A stretch of 64,000 bases of DNA from CF-118 sp035934385 (GCA_035934385.1 DASYXY010000075.1:1-64000); one strand, 5' to 3'; positions 1 through 8,419 are shown, numbered from the stretch's first letter. Notes: a model not told the origin generated them from the letters alone. Numbers and translations are program-made.

Positions 1-1
1 C

Positions 2-451
2 TATGACCCCTGCAGCTACCACAACGGCTCCGTGTGGCCCCACGATTGCGCGCTGGCCGCCGCCGGCATGCGCCGCGCGGGGAGTGATCGTGAGGCGGAG
101 ATGCTGGCCCGCGGCATCCTCGAAGCGGGGATGGCGTTCCCCGACCGGCGCCTGCCCGAGCTGTGGTGCGGCAACCCACGCCAACCAAATGACTTGCCGA
201 ACGACTACCGCAACAGCTGCAGCCCGCAGAACTGGGCCGCGGCGTCGACATTCTCTCTGCTGTCGACGCTGCTCGGGCTCGAGGCCGATGCGACGCGCGG
301 CCGCCTGCGCATCTCACCGCTCAAGACCCAGCTGTATCAGCGCATGCAGGTGACCGGGCTGCACTTCAAAGGTGAGCGCCTCGACTTCGTGGTGGAGGGC
401 GATCGCGTCAAGATGGGCCGCGTCCCGAGCGGCATCAAAGTCCAGACGTAG
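2..451 (+). CDS. Glycogen-debranching enzyme (amylo-alpha-1,6-glucosidase family), C-terminal part
   Basis: Only the last 149 residues are in the window; the reading frame is open from base 2. The visible part begins with Y-H-N-G-S-V-W-P-H-D, the signature of the (alpha/alpha)6-barrel glucosidase domain in archaeal/bacterial debranching enzymes, followed by PELWCG and SPQNWAAAS, both typical of the C-terminal half of that barrel. The role would be hydrolysis of alpha-1,6 branches in glycogen or maltodextrins in the cytoplasm. The next gene starts 2 nt after the stop, so the two are probably cotranscribed. The family is clear, but substrate specificity cannot be judged from a fragment. Confidence 0.8.
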   Translation, partial: YDPCSYHNGSVWPHDCALAAAGMRRAGSDREAEMLARGILEAGMAFPDRRLPELWCGNPRQPNDLPNDYRNSCSPQNWAAASTFSLLSTLLGLEADATRGRLRISPLKTQLYQRMQVTGLHFKGERLDFVVEGDRVKMGRVPSGIKVQT

Positions 452-453
452 CG

Positions 454-1059
454 ATGGCACGGCGCCATCAACATCAGCCGCGAGACCGAAGCATCGAGGC
501 CGAGCTCAAGTTTCGTCTCGACGGCCCGGGCGACCACGCGCGGCTGCGTGCCGCGCTGCGCAAGCTGGGCGGGAAGCTCGAAGGCAGCTATGACGAGGAG
601 AACTTTCGTTTCGAGGGTCGGGGCAAGATCACGCGCCGTAACACGCTGCGTCTGCGCGTGCTCGACGGCGGCCCGCGCGGAGTGCTGACAGCGAAGGGTC
701 CGGCGCAGTTTCGCGAGGGCGTGAAGGTGCGCGAGGAGACAGAGGTGAACGTCGAGGACGGGCACGCGACGCTCGACTTGCTGCAACAGCTCGGGTTTCG
801 CGTGCTGGTCGTTTACCGCAAGCACCGCGCGGTGTGGAAGCTGGGCCCGGCTTCGGTGACCCTCGACAGGCTCGACTTCGGCTACTTCACCGAGGTCGAA
901 GGTCCGCTGGAGGAGGTGCCGAACCTAGCGCGCAGCCTCGGCCTGGACCCGGCGAAAGCGCTGCGGGACAGCTACTCGATCATGGCCCGGAAGTTTGCGG
1001 CCGCCCAGAAGAAGGCCGCAAGGAAGCCGGCCCAGACGGCGGAGGCGGCTCCAGGCTGA
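454..1059 (+). CDS. CYTH-domain phosphohydrolase-like protein
   Basis: The 201-residue protein has the CYTH N-terminal signature E-A-E-L-K-F-R (ExExK) at about residues 16-22 and the alternating charged beta-tunnel strands of the family: T-A-K-G-P, R-E-E-T-E-V, D-R-L-D, E-V-E-G. CYTH proteins bind triphosphates with divalent metal and act as triphosphatases or class IV adenylate cyclases; which applies here is unknown. The tail (after about 175) is Lys/Ala rich and probably disordered. It directly follows the debranching gene and its 3' end overlaps the convergent acetyltransferase by 80 bp. Confidence 0.8.
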   Translation: MARRHQHQPRDRSIEAELKFRLDGPGDHARLRAALRKLGGKLEGSYDEENFRFEGRGKITRRNTLRLRVLDGGPRGVLTAKGPAQFREGVKVREETEVNVEDGHATLDLLQQLGFRVLVVYRKHRAVWKLGPASVTLDRLDFGYFTEVEGPLEEVPNLARSLGLDPAKALRDSYSIMARKFAAAQKKAARKPAQTAEAAPG

Positions 1060-1585
1060 GCTCGTAGCTCTCGGCGTCGAACTCGCCGAGGCCCCCTTCG
1101 GGCCGCCAGTTCAATGGGCCGACATGGACAAAGCCCAGCTTCTCCGCGACCCGCCGGCTGCCTAGATTCTCGCGACCAGCCCATAGAACGAAGCGCTTCA
1201 CCTCCTGTGTGCGCATGGCCCACTCGAGCAGGGCGCGGCCGGCCTCGGTGGTGAGCCCGAGTCCCGCGTGATCGGTGCGCATCCAGTAATGAAGCTCGAG
1301 GCGGTCATCCCCGATTGCATTCAGCCCGATGACGCCGAGGACGGCGCCACCCGGCCGCTCGATCACAGCAAAGGTGAGCGCCGTCCCCTCCTGCCGGTCA
1401 CGCTCTGTCTCCGCGAGCATCGTGCGAACGCTTTCGATCGTCGGCTCGCGGGCCCAGGGCATCCACGGCAGCAGCTCAGGCCGCGACGCAACAGTCGCCT
1501 CGAAGATGCCGCGGACGTGCTTCGAGTCGATCGGCTCCAGGACGAGGCGCTCGGTCTCGATCAGGTCTTCGCCGGGCCCACCCAC
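980..1585 (-). CDS. GNAT-family N-acetyltransferase (RimJ/RimL-like)
   Basis: The protein starts L-I-E-T-E-R-L-V-L-E-P, the usual first strand of RimJ/RimL-type acetyltransferases, and carries G-L-N-A-I, H-Y-W-M-R, a degenerate acetyl-CoA loop (T-E-A-G-R-A-L-L) and N-L-G-S-R-R-V-A-E-K-L-G-F near the C-terminus. It would transfer an acetyl group from acetyl-CoA to an amine; the substrate is unknown. No ATG fits the conserved start, so the GTG at 1585 was chosen, which overlaps the aldehyde dehydrogenase stop by 25 bp and suggests translational coupling. The last 80 bp overlap the convergent CYTH gene; the Pro/Ser-rich tail is probably dispensable. Confidence 0.75.
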   Translation of the reverse strand: MGGPGEDLIETERLVLEPIDSKHVRGIFEATVASRPELLPWMPWAREPTIESVRTMLAETERDRQEGTALTFAVIERPGGAVLGVIGLNAIGDDRLELHYWMRTDHAGLGLTTEAGRALLEWAMRTQEVKRFVLWAGRENLGSRRVAEKLGFVHVGPLNWRPEGGLGEFDAESYELSLEPPPPSGPASLRPSSGRPQTSGP

Positions 1586-2934
1586 ACCGTCTGGATGTTC
1601 GTGAACTCGCGGATCCCGTGGGACCCGAGCTCCCGTCCGAATCCCGATCGCTTCACGCCGCCGAACGGCAGCCGCGCGTCGGAGGCCACCATGGCGTTGA
1701 TGAAGACGAGGCCGGCCTCGACCCGTTCGGCGAAGCGTTCGCCCCGGGCGACGTCGGCCGTCCACACGCACGATCCCAGTCCGAAGTCGGAGTCGTTCGC
1801 CACCTCGAGCGCTTCTTCTTCGTTCTTCACGCGGATCAGCGCCGCGACCGGGCCGAACGTCTCCTCCTTGAACACCGGCATGTGCCTTGTGACGCCCCCG
1901 ATCACCGTCGGCTCGAAGTAGTTGCCATGGCCGTCGACGCGCTTGCCGCCTACGAGGACACGTGCGCCCATCGCCACCGACTCACGCACCTGGCGGTCCA
2001 GCGCAACGAGAAGGTCGGGGCGCGCGAGCGGGCCCACCTGGTTGCCGCGATCGGTGGGGTCGCCCACCTTCAACGCGCCGACCGCGCTGACGAACTTCCT
2101 CTCGAACTCGTCGGCCACGTCCTCGACGACGATGAATCGCTTGGCGGCGATGCAGCTCTGACCGTTGTTCTGGTTGCGCGCGCGGCAGGCGACAGTCGCG
2201 GCCAGCGTGACGTCCGCGTCCTCCAGCACGACGAACGGGTCGGAGCCGCCAAGCTCCAGCACGGACTTCTTCAGTACCTTGCCCGCGGTTTCGGCGACTT
2301 TCGCGCCGGCGGCTTCGGAGCCCGTGAGGGTGACGCCCGCGACGCGGCGGTCGCTGATGATGCGATCGACCATTCCGGAACCGATCAACAACGTCTGGAA
2401 CACGCCGTCGGGCAGGCCCGCCTCGCGGAAGACCTCCTCGATCGCGACCGCCGACTGCGGCACGTTGGACGCGTGCTTCAGCAGCATCACGTTGCCCGCG
2501 GCCAGCGCCGGCAGGCCGGCGCGGAACGCCTGCCAGAACGGAAAGTTCCACGGCATGACCGCAAGGACGACACCCAGCGGCTGAAACCGGACATAGCTCT
2601 TCGTCCCGGTGCTGTCGACCGGCTCGTCCTCGAGCAGCCGCGCGGCGTTGTCGGCGATCCATGCCGCCGTCCAGGCGCACTTCTCGACCTCGCCCTCCGC
2701 CTCGACGATCGGCTTGCCCATCTCGGCGGTGAGGATGGAGGCGTACCGAGTCTTGTCCGCGCGCAGCACGCCGGCGACCGCGCGAAGCAACTGGGAGCGG
2801 TGCTCGATACCGGCGTCGCGCCAGCCGTGGCGGACTTCCCACGCCTTCGCGATGGCGGCATCGACCGCGGCCTCGTCAGCTTCTGGAAACGTCGCCAGCT
2901 CGCGACCGGTGGCGGGGTCGATCGATTTCAGCAT
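1561..2934 (-). CDS. NAD(P)-dependent aldehyde dehydrogenase, succinate-semialdehyde dehydrogenase type
   Basis: At 457 residues this is a full-length class I-type aldehyde dehydrogenase. It shows the cofactor-site P-W-N-F-P-F-W, the catalytic Glu motif L-E-L-G-G-S-D-P and the nucleophile Cys in N-N-G-Q-S-C-I-A, plus E-E-T-F-G-P-V and the C-terminal P-F-G-G-V-K-R-S-G-F-G-R-E. The short form with A-A-K-R after the Cys is typical of GabD/Sad-like enzymes that oxidise succinate semialdehyde to succinate, but other small aldehydes are possible. GAGGAG lies ahead of the start. It is transcribed divergently from the DinB-like gene and is coupled to the acetyltransferase downstream. Confidence 0.9.
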   Translation of the reverse strand: MLKSIDPATGRELATFPEADEAAVDAAIAKAWEVRHGWRDAGIEHRSQLLRAVAGVLRADKTRYASILTAEMGKPIVEAEGEVEKCAWTAAWIADNAARLLEDEPVDSTGTKSYVRFQPLGVVLAVMPWNFPFWQAFRAGLPALAAGNVMLLKHASNVPQSAVAIEEVFREAGLPDGVFQTLLIGSGMVDRIISDRRVAGVTLTGSEAAGAKVAETAGKVLKKSVLELGGSDPFVVLEDADVTLAATVACRARNQNNGQSCIAAKRFIVVEDVADEFERKFVSAVGALKVGDPTDRGNQVGPLARPDLLVALDRQVRESVAMGARVLVGGKRVDGHGNYFEPTVIGGVTRHMPVFKEETFGPVAALIRVKNEEEALEVANDSDFGLGSCVWTADVARGERFAERVEAGLVFINAMVASDARLPFGGVKRSGFGRELGSHGIREFTNIQTVWVGPAKT

Positions 2935-2953
2935 GCTTCTCTCCTCAGCCCTA

Positions 2954-2966
2954 GGGTAGCTACACT
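2954..2966. promoter_or_regulatory. Divergent -10 elements between aldehyde dehydrogenase and DinB-like gene
   Basis: TACACT (2961-2966, plus strand) lies 6 nt before the GTG at 2973, which would make that mRNA leaderless. On the minus strand TACCCT (2959-2954) faces the aldehyde dehydrogenase, leaving a short leader with GAGGAG. The two hexamers flank a TAGCTA core. Read by eye only. Confidence 0.5.
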
Positions 2967-2972
2967 CGCAAC

Positions 2973-3443
2973 GTGGCTGAGGGGGTCTCGGCCAGCTCGC
3001 TCCAGGCGGATTTCGTGGAGCTGGCCGGCATCGTTCGCGCGCTGCACGGTGACTGGTCGGCGCCGGTCCCTGGCTACGAAGGCTGGACGTGCCACGACCT
3101 GCTGGCGCACCTGTCCAGCACGCAGGCGTCGCTTGCCGCCGTGGCCGAATCGTCGACGAAGCCGGCCCCCGAAGGCGCGACGCCCTTCGATTCCAACCGT
3201 TGGAATGCTTCCCAGACGCGCAAGCGGGCGGACACGGATCCGCAGGAGCTGGTGAACGAGTTCGATTCGGGCACGACGCTGCTGGCGGACGTGCTCAGCG
3301 AACTGGACATGGAAAAGAAGGTGACGGTCGGGGCTTTCGCCGGCTACACACTGCGCGACGCGATGGCGGAGATGCTCGAGCATCAGCGCCATCACCTGGA
3401 CGACCTGCGCGCGACGCTGCACGCGCACCCCGAGTCCTTGTAG
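2973..3443 (+). CDS. DinB / mycothiol-dependent maleylpyruvate isomerase-like protein
   Basis: The 156-residue protein begins with the DinB/MDMPI four-helix pattern: W-S-A-P-V-P-G-Y-E-G-W-T-C-H-D-L-L-A-H-L near residues 28-47, with the metal-ligand candidates H-D/H-L and the C-terminal H-Q-R-H-H-L-D-D. Members bind a divalent metal and often use low-molecular-weight thiols such as mycothiol or bacillithiol, but most are uncharacterised. The GTG start is 6 nt downstream of a TACACT -10 element and has no ribosome-binding site, so the transcript is probably leaderless. It stands alone, divergent from the aldehyde dehydrogenase. Confidence 0.7.
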   Translation: MAEGVSASSLQADFVELAGIVRALHGDWSAPVPGYEGWTCHDLLAHLSSTQASLAAVAESSTKPAPEGATPFDSNRWNASQTRKRADTDPQELVNEFDSGTTLLADVLSELDMEKKVTVGAFAGYTLRDAMAEMLEHQRHHLDDLRATLHAHPESL

Positions 3444-3490
3444 TCCAGACACAGTCGCGCGTCGCGGCCAAAACGTAGGATTTCCCTCCC

Positions 3491-4315
3491 ATGGATCCGC
3501 ACCCGAGCTGGACCCGCGTGGGCTACCAGGGTGAGCCCGGCGCGTACTCCGAAGAGGCCGCCATCGCGGTGCTGCCTAAGGCCACGACCGTCGGCTTCCC
3601 CACCTTCACGCGCGCGTTCGACGCGCTCGCGTCGCGCGAGGTGGACGCGGCGGTCCTGCCCGTCGAGAACTCGCTCGGCGGCATCGTGCAGGAGGTCAAC
3701 GACCTGCTCTGGGAGCGCAACGGCGTGCGGGTCAGCGGCGAAGTCATCCACCCCGTCCGCCACTGCTTGCTGGGTCGCGGCGAGCCGGTCGTGCGCGCGC
3801 TGTCGCACCCGCAGGCGCTGCTGCAGTGCCGAAAGTTCCTGGAGGCTCGCGGCATCCAGCCGGTTTCCTTTCACGACACGGCCGGCGCCGCCCGAGCGGT
3901 GGCCGAGGGAATGGTCATGGGCAACGGCGCCATCGCCAGCGCGGCCGCGGCGAGGCGATACGGGCTGAAGATCATCGCCGAGGGAATCCAGGACGACGAC
4001 ACGAACCAGACGCGCTTCGCGATCGTCGATCGCGGAGCGGCCGCGCAGCCGGGCCCGGGGCTGACCAAGGCGTCCCTGGCTTTCATCGGCGCGCACAAGC
4101 CCGGCAGCCTGGTGCACGCGCTGACCTGCTTCAGCGATCGCGGCATCAACCTGACCCGCCTCGACTCGCGGCCGGTGCCCAACCAGCCGTGGCAGTACCG
4201 CTTCTACGTCGACTTCGAGATCTCGGACCCTCAGGCCGCGTCGGAGGCGCTGAAGGCGTTAGAGGAGGAGGCGACCGAGGTCAAGCTGTTCGGCAGCTAT
4301 CCTGCGGCCGAATGA
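3491..4315 (+). CDS. pheA: Prephenate dehydratase
   Basis: This 274-residue monofunctional enzyme converts prephenate to phenylpyruvate in phenylalanine synthesis. The catalytic domain shows G-Y-Q-G-E-P-G-A-Y-S-E, P-V-E-N-S-L-G-G and the catalytic T-R-F at about 180. A C-terminal ACT domain starts near residue 196 (K-A-S-L-A-F-I-G) and carries L-D-S-R-P where most family members have E-S-R-P, the phenylalanine-binding motif, so feedback control is likely kept. There is no chorismate mutase domain. Its stop overlaps the ketol-acid reductoisomerase start (ATGA), so aromatic and branched-chain synthesis genes are cotranscribed here. Confidence 0.93.
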   Translation: MDPHPSWTRVGYQGEPGAYSEEAAIAVLPKATTVGFPTFTRAFDALASREVDAAVLPVENSLGGIVQEVNDLLWERNGVRVSGEVIHPVRHCLLGRGEPVVRALSHPQALLQCRKFLEARGIQPVSFHDTAGAARAVAEGMVMGNGAIASAAAARRYGLKIIAEGIQDDDTNQTRFAIVDRGAAAQPGPGLTKASLAFIGAHKPGSLVHALTCFSDRGINLTRLDSRPVPNQPWQYRFYVDFEISDPQAASEALKALEEEATEVKLFGSYPAAE

Positions 4316-5811
4316 GCGCGACCACCCGCACGAAGCGCAAGCCGAACCTGTTCGAGTCGAAGGTCTTCGCCGTGGAGAGGGTCGAGCTCGACGGCGTCGA
4401 GGAGAGCTTCCTGCGCGGCGGGCGGCACCTGTTCGGCCTGCTGCCGAAGGCGCTGGCGGGCATCAAGCAGATCGGCCTCATCGGCTGGGGCTCGCAGGGC
4501 CCAGCGCAGGCGCAGAACCTGCGCGAGTCGCTCGCCGGCACGGGCATCAAGGTGGTCGTCGGATTGCGCGCAGGCTCGGAATCCTTTGCAGATGCGCGCG
4601 CCGCCGGCTTCAGCGAGAAGGACGGCACGCTGGGCGAGATGTTCGAAGTCATCCGCGGCAGCGACCTGACCATCCTTCTCATCTCCGACGCCGCGCAGGC
4701 GCAGCTGCACCGGCGGGTCTTCGACGCGCTGAAGCCGGGCTCGACGCTCGGCCTGTCCCATGGCTTTCTTCTCGGCTACCTCGAGACCGCGGGCGAGAAG
4801 TTCCCGGCCAACGTCAACGTGATCGCCGTCTGCCCGAAGGGCATGGGCCCTTCGGTGCGCCGGCTGTACGAGCAGGGCCGAGAGATCAACGGTGCCGGCA
4901 TCAACACCAGCTTCGCGGTGGAGCAGGACCTCGACGGCCGCGCCACCGACATCGCGCTCGGCTGGTCGGTTGCGCTCGGCGCCCCGTACACGTTCAAGAC
5001 GACGCTCAAGTCGGAGGTGGTATCGGACCTGTTCGGCGAGCGATCGATCCTGCTCGGCGCGGTGCACGGGATCGTCGAGGCGCTGTACCGGCGCTACCTC
5101 GACGACGGCGCCACGCCTGAGGACGCGTTCGACCGCGCATGCGAATCGCTGACCGGGCCGATCCGCGAAACGATATCGAAGCAGGGGCTCATCGCGGTCG
5201 ACGAGCAGCTGACCCCTGACGGGCGGCGCGATTTCCGGCGCGCTTACGACGTGACTTACGCGGCGTTCAAGGGCCTGATGGCGGAGATCTACGACGAGGT
5301 GGTCAGCGGAAACGAGATCCGGAGCGTCGTGGCCGCGGCGGGGCGCTTCGATCGCTTCCCCATGACGAAGGTCGAGGGCTCGCCGATGTGGCAGACGGGT
5401 TCGACCGTACGCAAGCGCCGCGGTCACCGCCCGCCGCCGATCGACGGCTTCACCGCCGGCACGTACTGCGGCGCGATGATGGCGCAGGTCGACACGCTCA
5501 TCGAGAAGGGGCATCCCTACTCGGAGATCGCGAACGAGTCGATCATCGAGGCCGTCGACTCGCTGCTGCCTTACATGCACGCGCGCGGAGTCGCGTACAT
5601 GGTCGACAACTGCTCCACCACCGCGCGGCTGGGCACTCGCAAGTGGGGCCCGCGGTTCCAGGCGATGCTGGAGCAGGTCGCCTTCCCGGGTGTCGCCTCG
5701 CAAGACGAGACAGCTGACGAGCCGCCCGAGGGATTCCTAACGCACCCCGTGCACGAGGTGCTGCACCAGCTGGGCGAGATGCGGCCCGCGGTCGACATCT
5801 CGGTCAGCTAG
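4312..5811 (+). CDS. ilvC: Ketol-acid reductoisomerase, class II, plant-type
   Basis: The 499-residue enzyme isomerises and reduces acetolactate/acetohydroxybutyrate with NADPH in valine and isoleucine synthesis. The NADPH loop G-W-G-S-Q-G-P-A-Q-A-Q-N-L, C-P-K-G-M-G-P-S-V-R-R-L-Y, G-E-R-S-I-L-L-G-A-V-H-G and the end V-D-N-C-S-T-T-A-R-L-G-T-R-K-W plus the last residues V-D-I-S-V match the chloroplast enzyme of plants as I remember it, much more than the short ~330-residue class I form usual in actinobacteria. The ATG overlaps the pheA stop. The last 8 bp overlap the convergent nuclease-like gene. Confidence 0.92.
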   Translation: MSATTRTKRKPNLFESKVFAVERVELDGVEESFLRGGRHLFGLLPKALAGIKQIGLIGWGSQGPAQAQNLRESLAGTGIKVVVGLRAGSESFADARAAGFSEKDGTLGEMFEVIRGSDLTILLISDAAQAQLHRRVFDALKPGSTLGLSHGFLLGYLETAGEKFPANVNVIAVCPKGMGPSVRRLYEQGREINGAGINTSFAVEQDLDGRATDIALGWSVALGAPYTFKTTLKSEVVSDLFGERSILLGAVHGIVEALYRRYLDDGATPEDAFDRACESLTGPIRETISKQGLIAVDEQLTPDGRRDFRRAYDVTYAAFKGLMAEIYDEVVSGNEIRSVVAAAGRFDRFPMTKVEGSPMWQTGSTVRKRRGHRPPPIDGFTAGTYCGAMMAQVDTLIEKGHPYSEIANESIIEAVDSLLPYMHARGVAYMVDNCSTTARLGTRKWGPRFQAMLEQVAFPGVASQDETADEPPEGFLTHPVHEVLHQLGEMRPAVDISVS

Positions 5812-6583
5812 TTGCGGTTGTGTGCACACTTTCGTGCGTACGGCGCCTTCTGGGTGCGGTTGTGTGCACACAACCGACCTGAGCGCGAACCAGCGCGATC
5901 ACCGAATCGGGTCGGTTGTAGATGTCACCCGCGGTGAACCGCAGCAAGCGAACGCCGGCGTCGAGGAGACGGTTCTGGCGCCGGTTGTCGTCGACAAGCG
6001 CGTCGCGATGGCTGCCGCCGTCGTATTCGATGCCCAGGCGCTCGTCCCTGTAGTACAAATCGGGACGTCCGATAACCCGTAGCCAGCGATCCCGGATCTC
6101 GACCTGGGCTTCCGGCCGCGGCAGCCCTGCGAGCACGAGAAGCATCCGGAGCCGCGCTTCCATAGGCGATTCCGACGCAGGCTCCGCGTGGCGCACGACC
6201 TGACGTAAAGCCTTCGCGCCCCATTTGCCAGTGAAGGCGCTTAGCGCCTCGAGCTTGACGAGCTTTGCGTGCAGCGCCATATCGGCCACCACGACCGCCT
6301 CGGTTAGCGTCAGTCGGCAGCTCAAGTCCAAGAGAGTCCTTGACATCGAAGTCACCAGAAGTCCTTCACGCTCCACGACGTCGCGCCGGCTCAACGCAGA
6401 TCGCCGCACGACCATGCCGGATCTTGTGGTCACGCCAAGCTGTTTAGGCACCGTGACCTCGATCCGATCGCGGGGCTCCACGTCCAGGCCATGCAGCCAT
6501 GCCGCAGTCAGCCCCGAAAACACCGCCTGAGCCGGCAGCCGACCCCGAGCGGCCTCAAGGTCCAGTCGCGATCGCACGGCCAA
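5804..6583 (-). CDS. AbiEi-like protein with C-terminal DUF559 (Vsr-type nuclease fold) domain
   Basis: Residues about 15-110 (V-F-S-G-L-T-A-A-W-L-H-G-L-D) match the AbiEi antitoxin C-terminal region; residues about 165-235 carry the DUF559 core I-E-Y-D-G-G-S-H-R and Q-N-R-L-L-D-A-G-V-R-L-L-R-F-T, an endonuclease-like fold. Function is unknown; similar proteins are common solitary genes in actinobacteria. The winged-helix N-terminus usually seen is missing: the first possible start is TTG 6583 (or GTG 6577), so this copy is either naturally short or 5'-eroded. The C-terminus holds a 42-bp internal duplication. No AbiEii toxin partner is nearby. Confidence 0.65.
   Translation of the reverse strand: MAVRSRLDLEAARGRLPAQAVFSGLTAAWLHGLDVEPRDRIEVTVPKQLGVTTRSGMVVRRSALSRRDVVEREGLLVTSMSRTLLDLSCRLTLTEAVVVADMALHAKLVKLEALSAFTGKWGAKALRQVVRHAEPASESPMEARLRMLLVLAGLPRPEAQVEIRDRWLRVIGRPDLYYRDERLGIEYDGGSHRDALVDDNRRQNRLLDAGVRLLRFTAGDIYNRPDSVIALVRAQVGCVHTTAPRRRRTHESVHTTATS
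5813..5871 (+). repeat. 17-bp direct repeat, 42-bp period, inside the DUF559 gene
   Basis: TGCGGTTGTGTGCACAC occurs at 5813-5829 and 5855-5871. Each copy contains GTGTGCACAC, a palindrome. On the minus strand both encode V-H-T-T-A near the C-terminus, one period being 14 codons, so it reads as a recent in-frame duplication at the gene end. Confidence 0.7.
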
Positions 6584-6632
6584 AGCGTGGCTAAGCCACG
6601 GCGCGGCGACAACGCCGGGCGTTAAGCGCGCG

Positions 6633-8408
6633 CTACAGGTACGTGTCGGTCGTCAGGTTGTACAGCCGCGGGTTGAGCCCGATGACCTGGTCCGCGTCGA
6701 TCGGCACGTCGACCAGGACCGAGCGGCCCTTGCCCGAAGCCGCGTAGCACGCGTCAAGGATGTCATCCAGATTGCCCAGGTCCGCGCGGAGCCGGTAGCC
6801 GTCCCAGCCGTGTGCCTTGGCGGCGGCGACGAAGTCGATGTTCTGGAGCACGCCGTGGTAGCGCCCCTTCTCCCACTCGGGGATGACGACCTCGAGGCCT
6901 TTGTCGACGATCGCGTAGCGCTCGTTGTTGATGATGAACAGGTTCATGCCGAGGTTCGACGCCTCGGCCAGCGCGCCGCCGTAAAGGCGCCAGCAACCGT
7001 CGCCGGAGAACACGAAGGTGTGCAGCGACGAGTCCGCGACCCGCGCGCCGACGCCCAGCCCGAACGCGCCGCCCATCGCCGACCCATCATGGACTGTGTG
7101 GAAAGGGATCGAGGGATGCGGCCGCTGGGCGACGTACTGGCGGTCCTTGTACGCGGTGCACACGTCGTCGAACCCGATGGAATGCGGCCGCCACGAGCGG
7201 TGCAGCTCGGCGTAGAAGGCGATCGCGTCGACGCAGCCGTCCCGGACGTTGCGCGAGATCGTCCGCGTGTTGAGGTCGTTCGGAATACGCGTCACCGGGC
7301 GGTCCTTCACCTTGCCCTTGAGCAGCGGCAGCACGTACTCGAGCGTCTGCTCGATGTCACCGCGGACGACCCGGTAGTCGCCGTCGACCCGGTGGCGGAA
7401 GTCCCCGTCCTTGTGGCCGTACGGCGAGTTCCACGCCGTGAAGTGCCACACATGGCCCGCTGGGATCGTGCCGAGGTTCAGCGAGTACTCGCCCGAGTCG
7501 AAGCCGAGCGTGATGACCACGTCGTCGGGCGTCATCGAACGCCACAGCTTCATCGCCTCGTCGTTGCCGCCGAACGAGATGTAGCCGTACCCGTAGCGGT
7601 TGTCCGGCGAGATGGCGTTAGCGCCGTTCACCGACCACACCGTCGGCGCCTGCAGCAGCTCTGAAAGCTGCGTCGTCAGGGGCGTGATGCCTGGGCAGCG
7701 CGAAGCCTCGGCGCCGGCGTAGATGATCACTCGCCGCCCCCGCGAGATCTCTGGAAACTCGTTAACGAAACGGTCAGCGTCGACCTGGTCGAGGATTCGG
7801 GGCTGTTCGCGGCGCGGCACATCGAGGTCGACGTCCTTGGAAAGGACATCGGGGTGGAACGCGATCGCCACCGGCTTCGACTCGGCAAGGATCGACTGCG
7901 CGAGCTCGAGCTGCTCGCCCATCTTGTCGAGGTCGTCCAGCACGATGCAGGCATCGCCGAGCTCGGCCCGCAGCTGCGGAACTATGTTCATGCCGTGTTC
8001 GGACACGTCCTGCAGCGGCGAGCGGCCGATCGAGAGCGTCGAGTTCAGGGCGATGACGTAAACCGCCGGGATGTTGTGCAGCTTCGCGTCGGTGATCCCG
8101 CTCGAGCCGAGCTTGGTGGCCGCGCCGGTCGTGGTCATGCAGCCGGCGATCCGGCCGGACGCGAGGTAGTAGCCGAGCGGCACGAAGCCCGCGACGTACT
8201 CGCCCATCGTCTGCATGCGCGGGACCCGGTCGCCCGAGTGCTTCAGGCCGAGGTACGGCTCGAGGTGCTTGGTCACGTGGATGAGCCCGCCGCCGTTGAC
8301 GCCCGAGAAAAAGGTGACGCCCCACTTGCGCAGGGTGTCGATGAGCGCGAAGTTTCCGCTGGACCGGTCCAGCGCTGCTCGGTCGATGGCTTTGGCGGGG
8401 CTGCTCAT
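6633..8408 (-). CDS. Divergent thiamine-diphosphate-dependent enzyme, acetolactate-synthase superfamily
   Basis: The 591-residue protein has the three-part ThDP fold: an N-terminal PYR domain with the probable catalytic Glu in M-Q-T-M-G-E-Y-V-A-G-F, a central domain, and a C-terminal PP domain with the ThDP/Mg motif G-D-G-C-W-R-L-Y-G-G ... F-I-I-N-N-E-R-Y. It is too divergent to name as IlvB. The gene sits behind a leader peptide full of Leu/Val/Ile codons and a terminator hairpin, downstream of leuA, so a role in branched-chain amino-acid synthesis (an alternative acetohydroxyacid synthase, or a related 2-oxoacid decarboxylase) is inferred. GGAGACGA precedes the ATG. Its specificity is not shown by the sequence. 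Confidence 0.75.
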   Translation of the reverse strand: MSSPAKAIDRAALDRSSGNFALIDTLRKWGVTFFSGVNGGGLIHVTKHLEPYLGLKHSGDRVPRMQTMGEYVAGFVPLGYYLASGRIAGCMTTTGAATKLGSSGITDAKLHNIPAVYVIALNSTLSIGRSPLQDVSEHGMNIVPQLRAELGDACIVLDDLDKMGEQLELAQSILAESKPVAIAFHPDVLSKDVDLDVPRREQPRILDQVDADRFVNEFPEISRGRRVIIYAGAEASRCPGITPLTTQLSELLQAPTVWSVNGANAISPDNRYGYGYISFGGNDEAMKLWRSMTPDDVVITLGFDSGEYSLNLGTIPAGHVWHFTAWNSPYGHKDGDFRHRVDGDYRVVRGDIEQTLEYVLPLLKGKVKDRPVTRIPNDLNTRTISRNVRDGCVDAIAFYAELHRSWRPHSIGFDDVCTAYKDRQYVAQRPHPSIPFHTVHDGSAMGGAFGLGVGARVADSSLHTFVFSGDGCWRLYGGALAEASNLGMNLFIINNERYAIVDKGLEVVIPEWEKGRYHGVLQNIDFVAAAKAHGWDGYRLRADLGNLDDILDACYAASGKGRSVLVDVPIDADQVIGLNPRLYNLTTDTYL

Positions 8409-8419
8409 TTCGTCTCCTC

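Noticed and set aside
1618..3255. 545-codon plus-strand open frame
   Set aside because: It is antisense to the aldehyde dehydrogenase, has low-complexity H/R/A-rich composition and no family pattern.
5820..5871. GTGTGCACAC palindromes as regulatory operators
   Set aside because: Both lie inside the coding duplication of the DUF559 gene, after the ilvC stop, with no promoter context.
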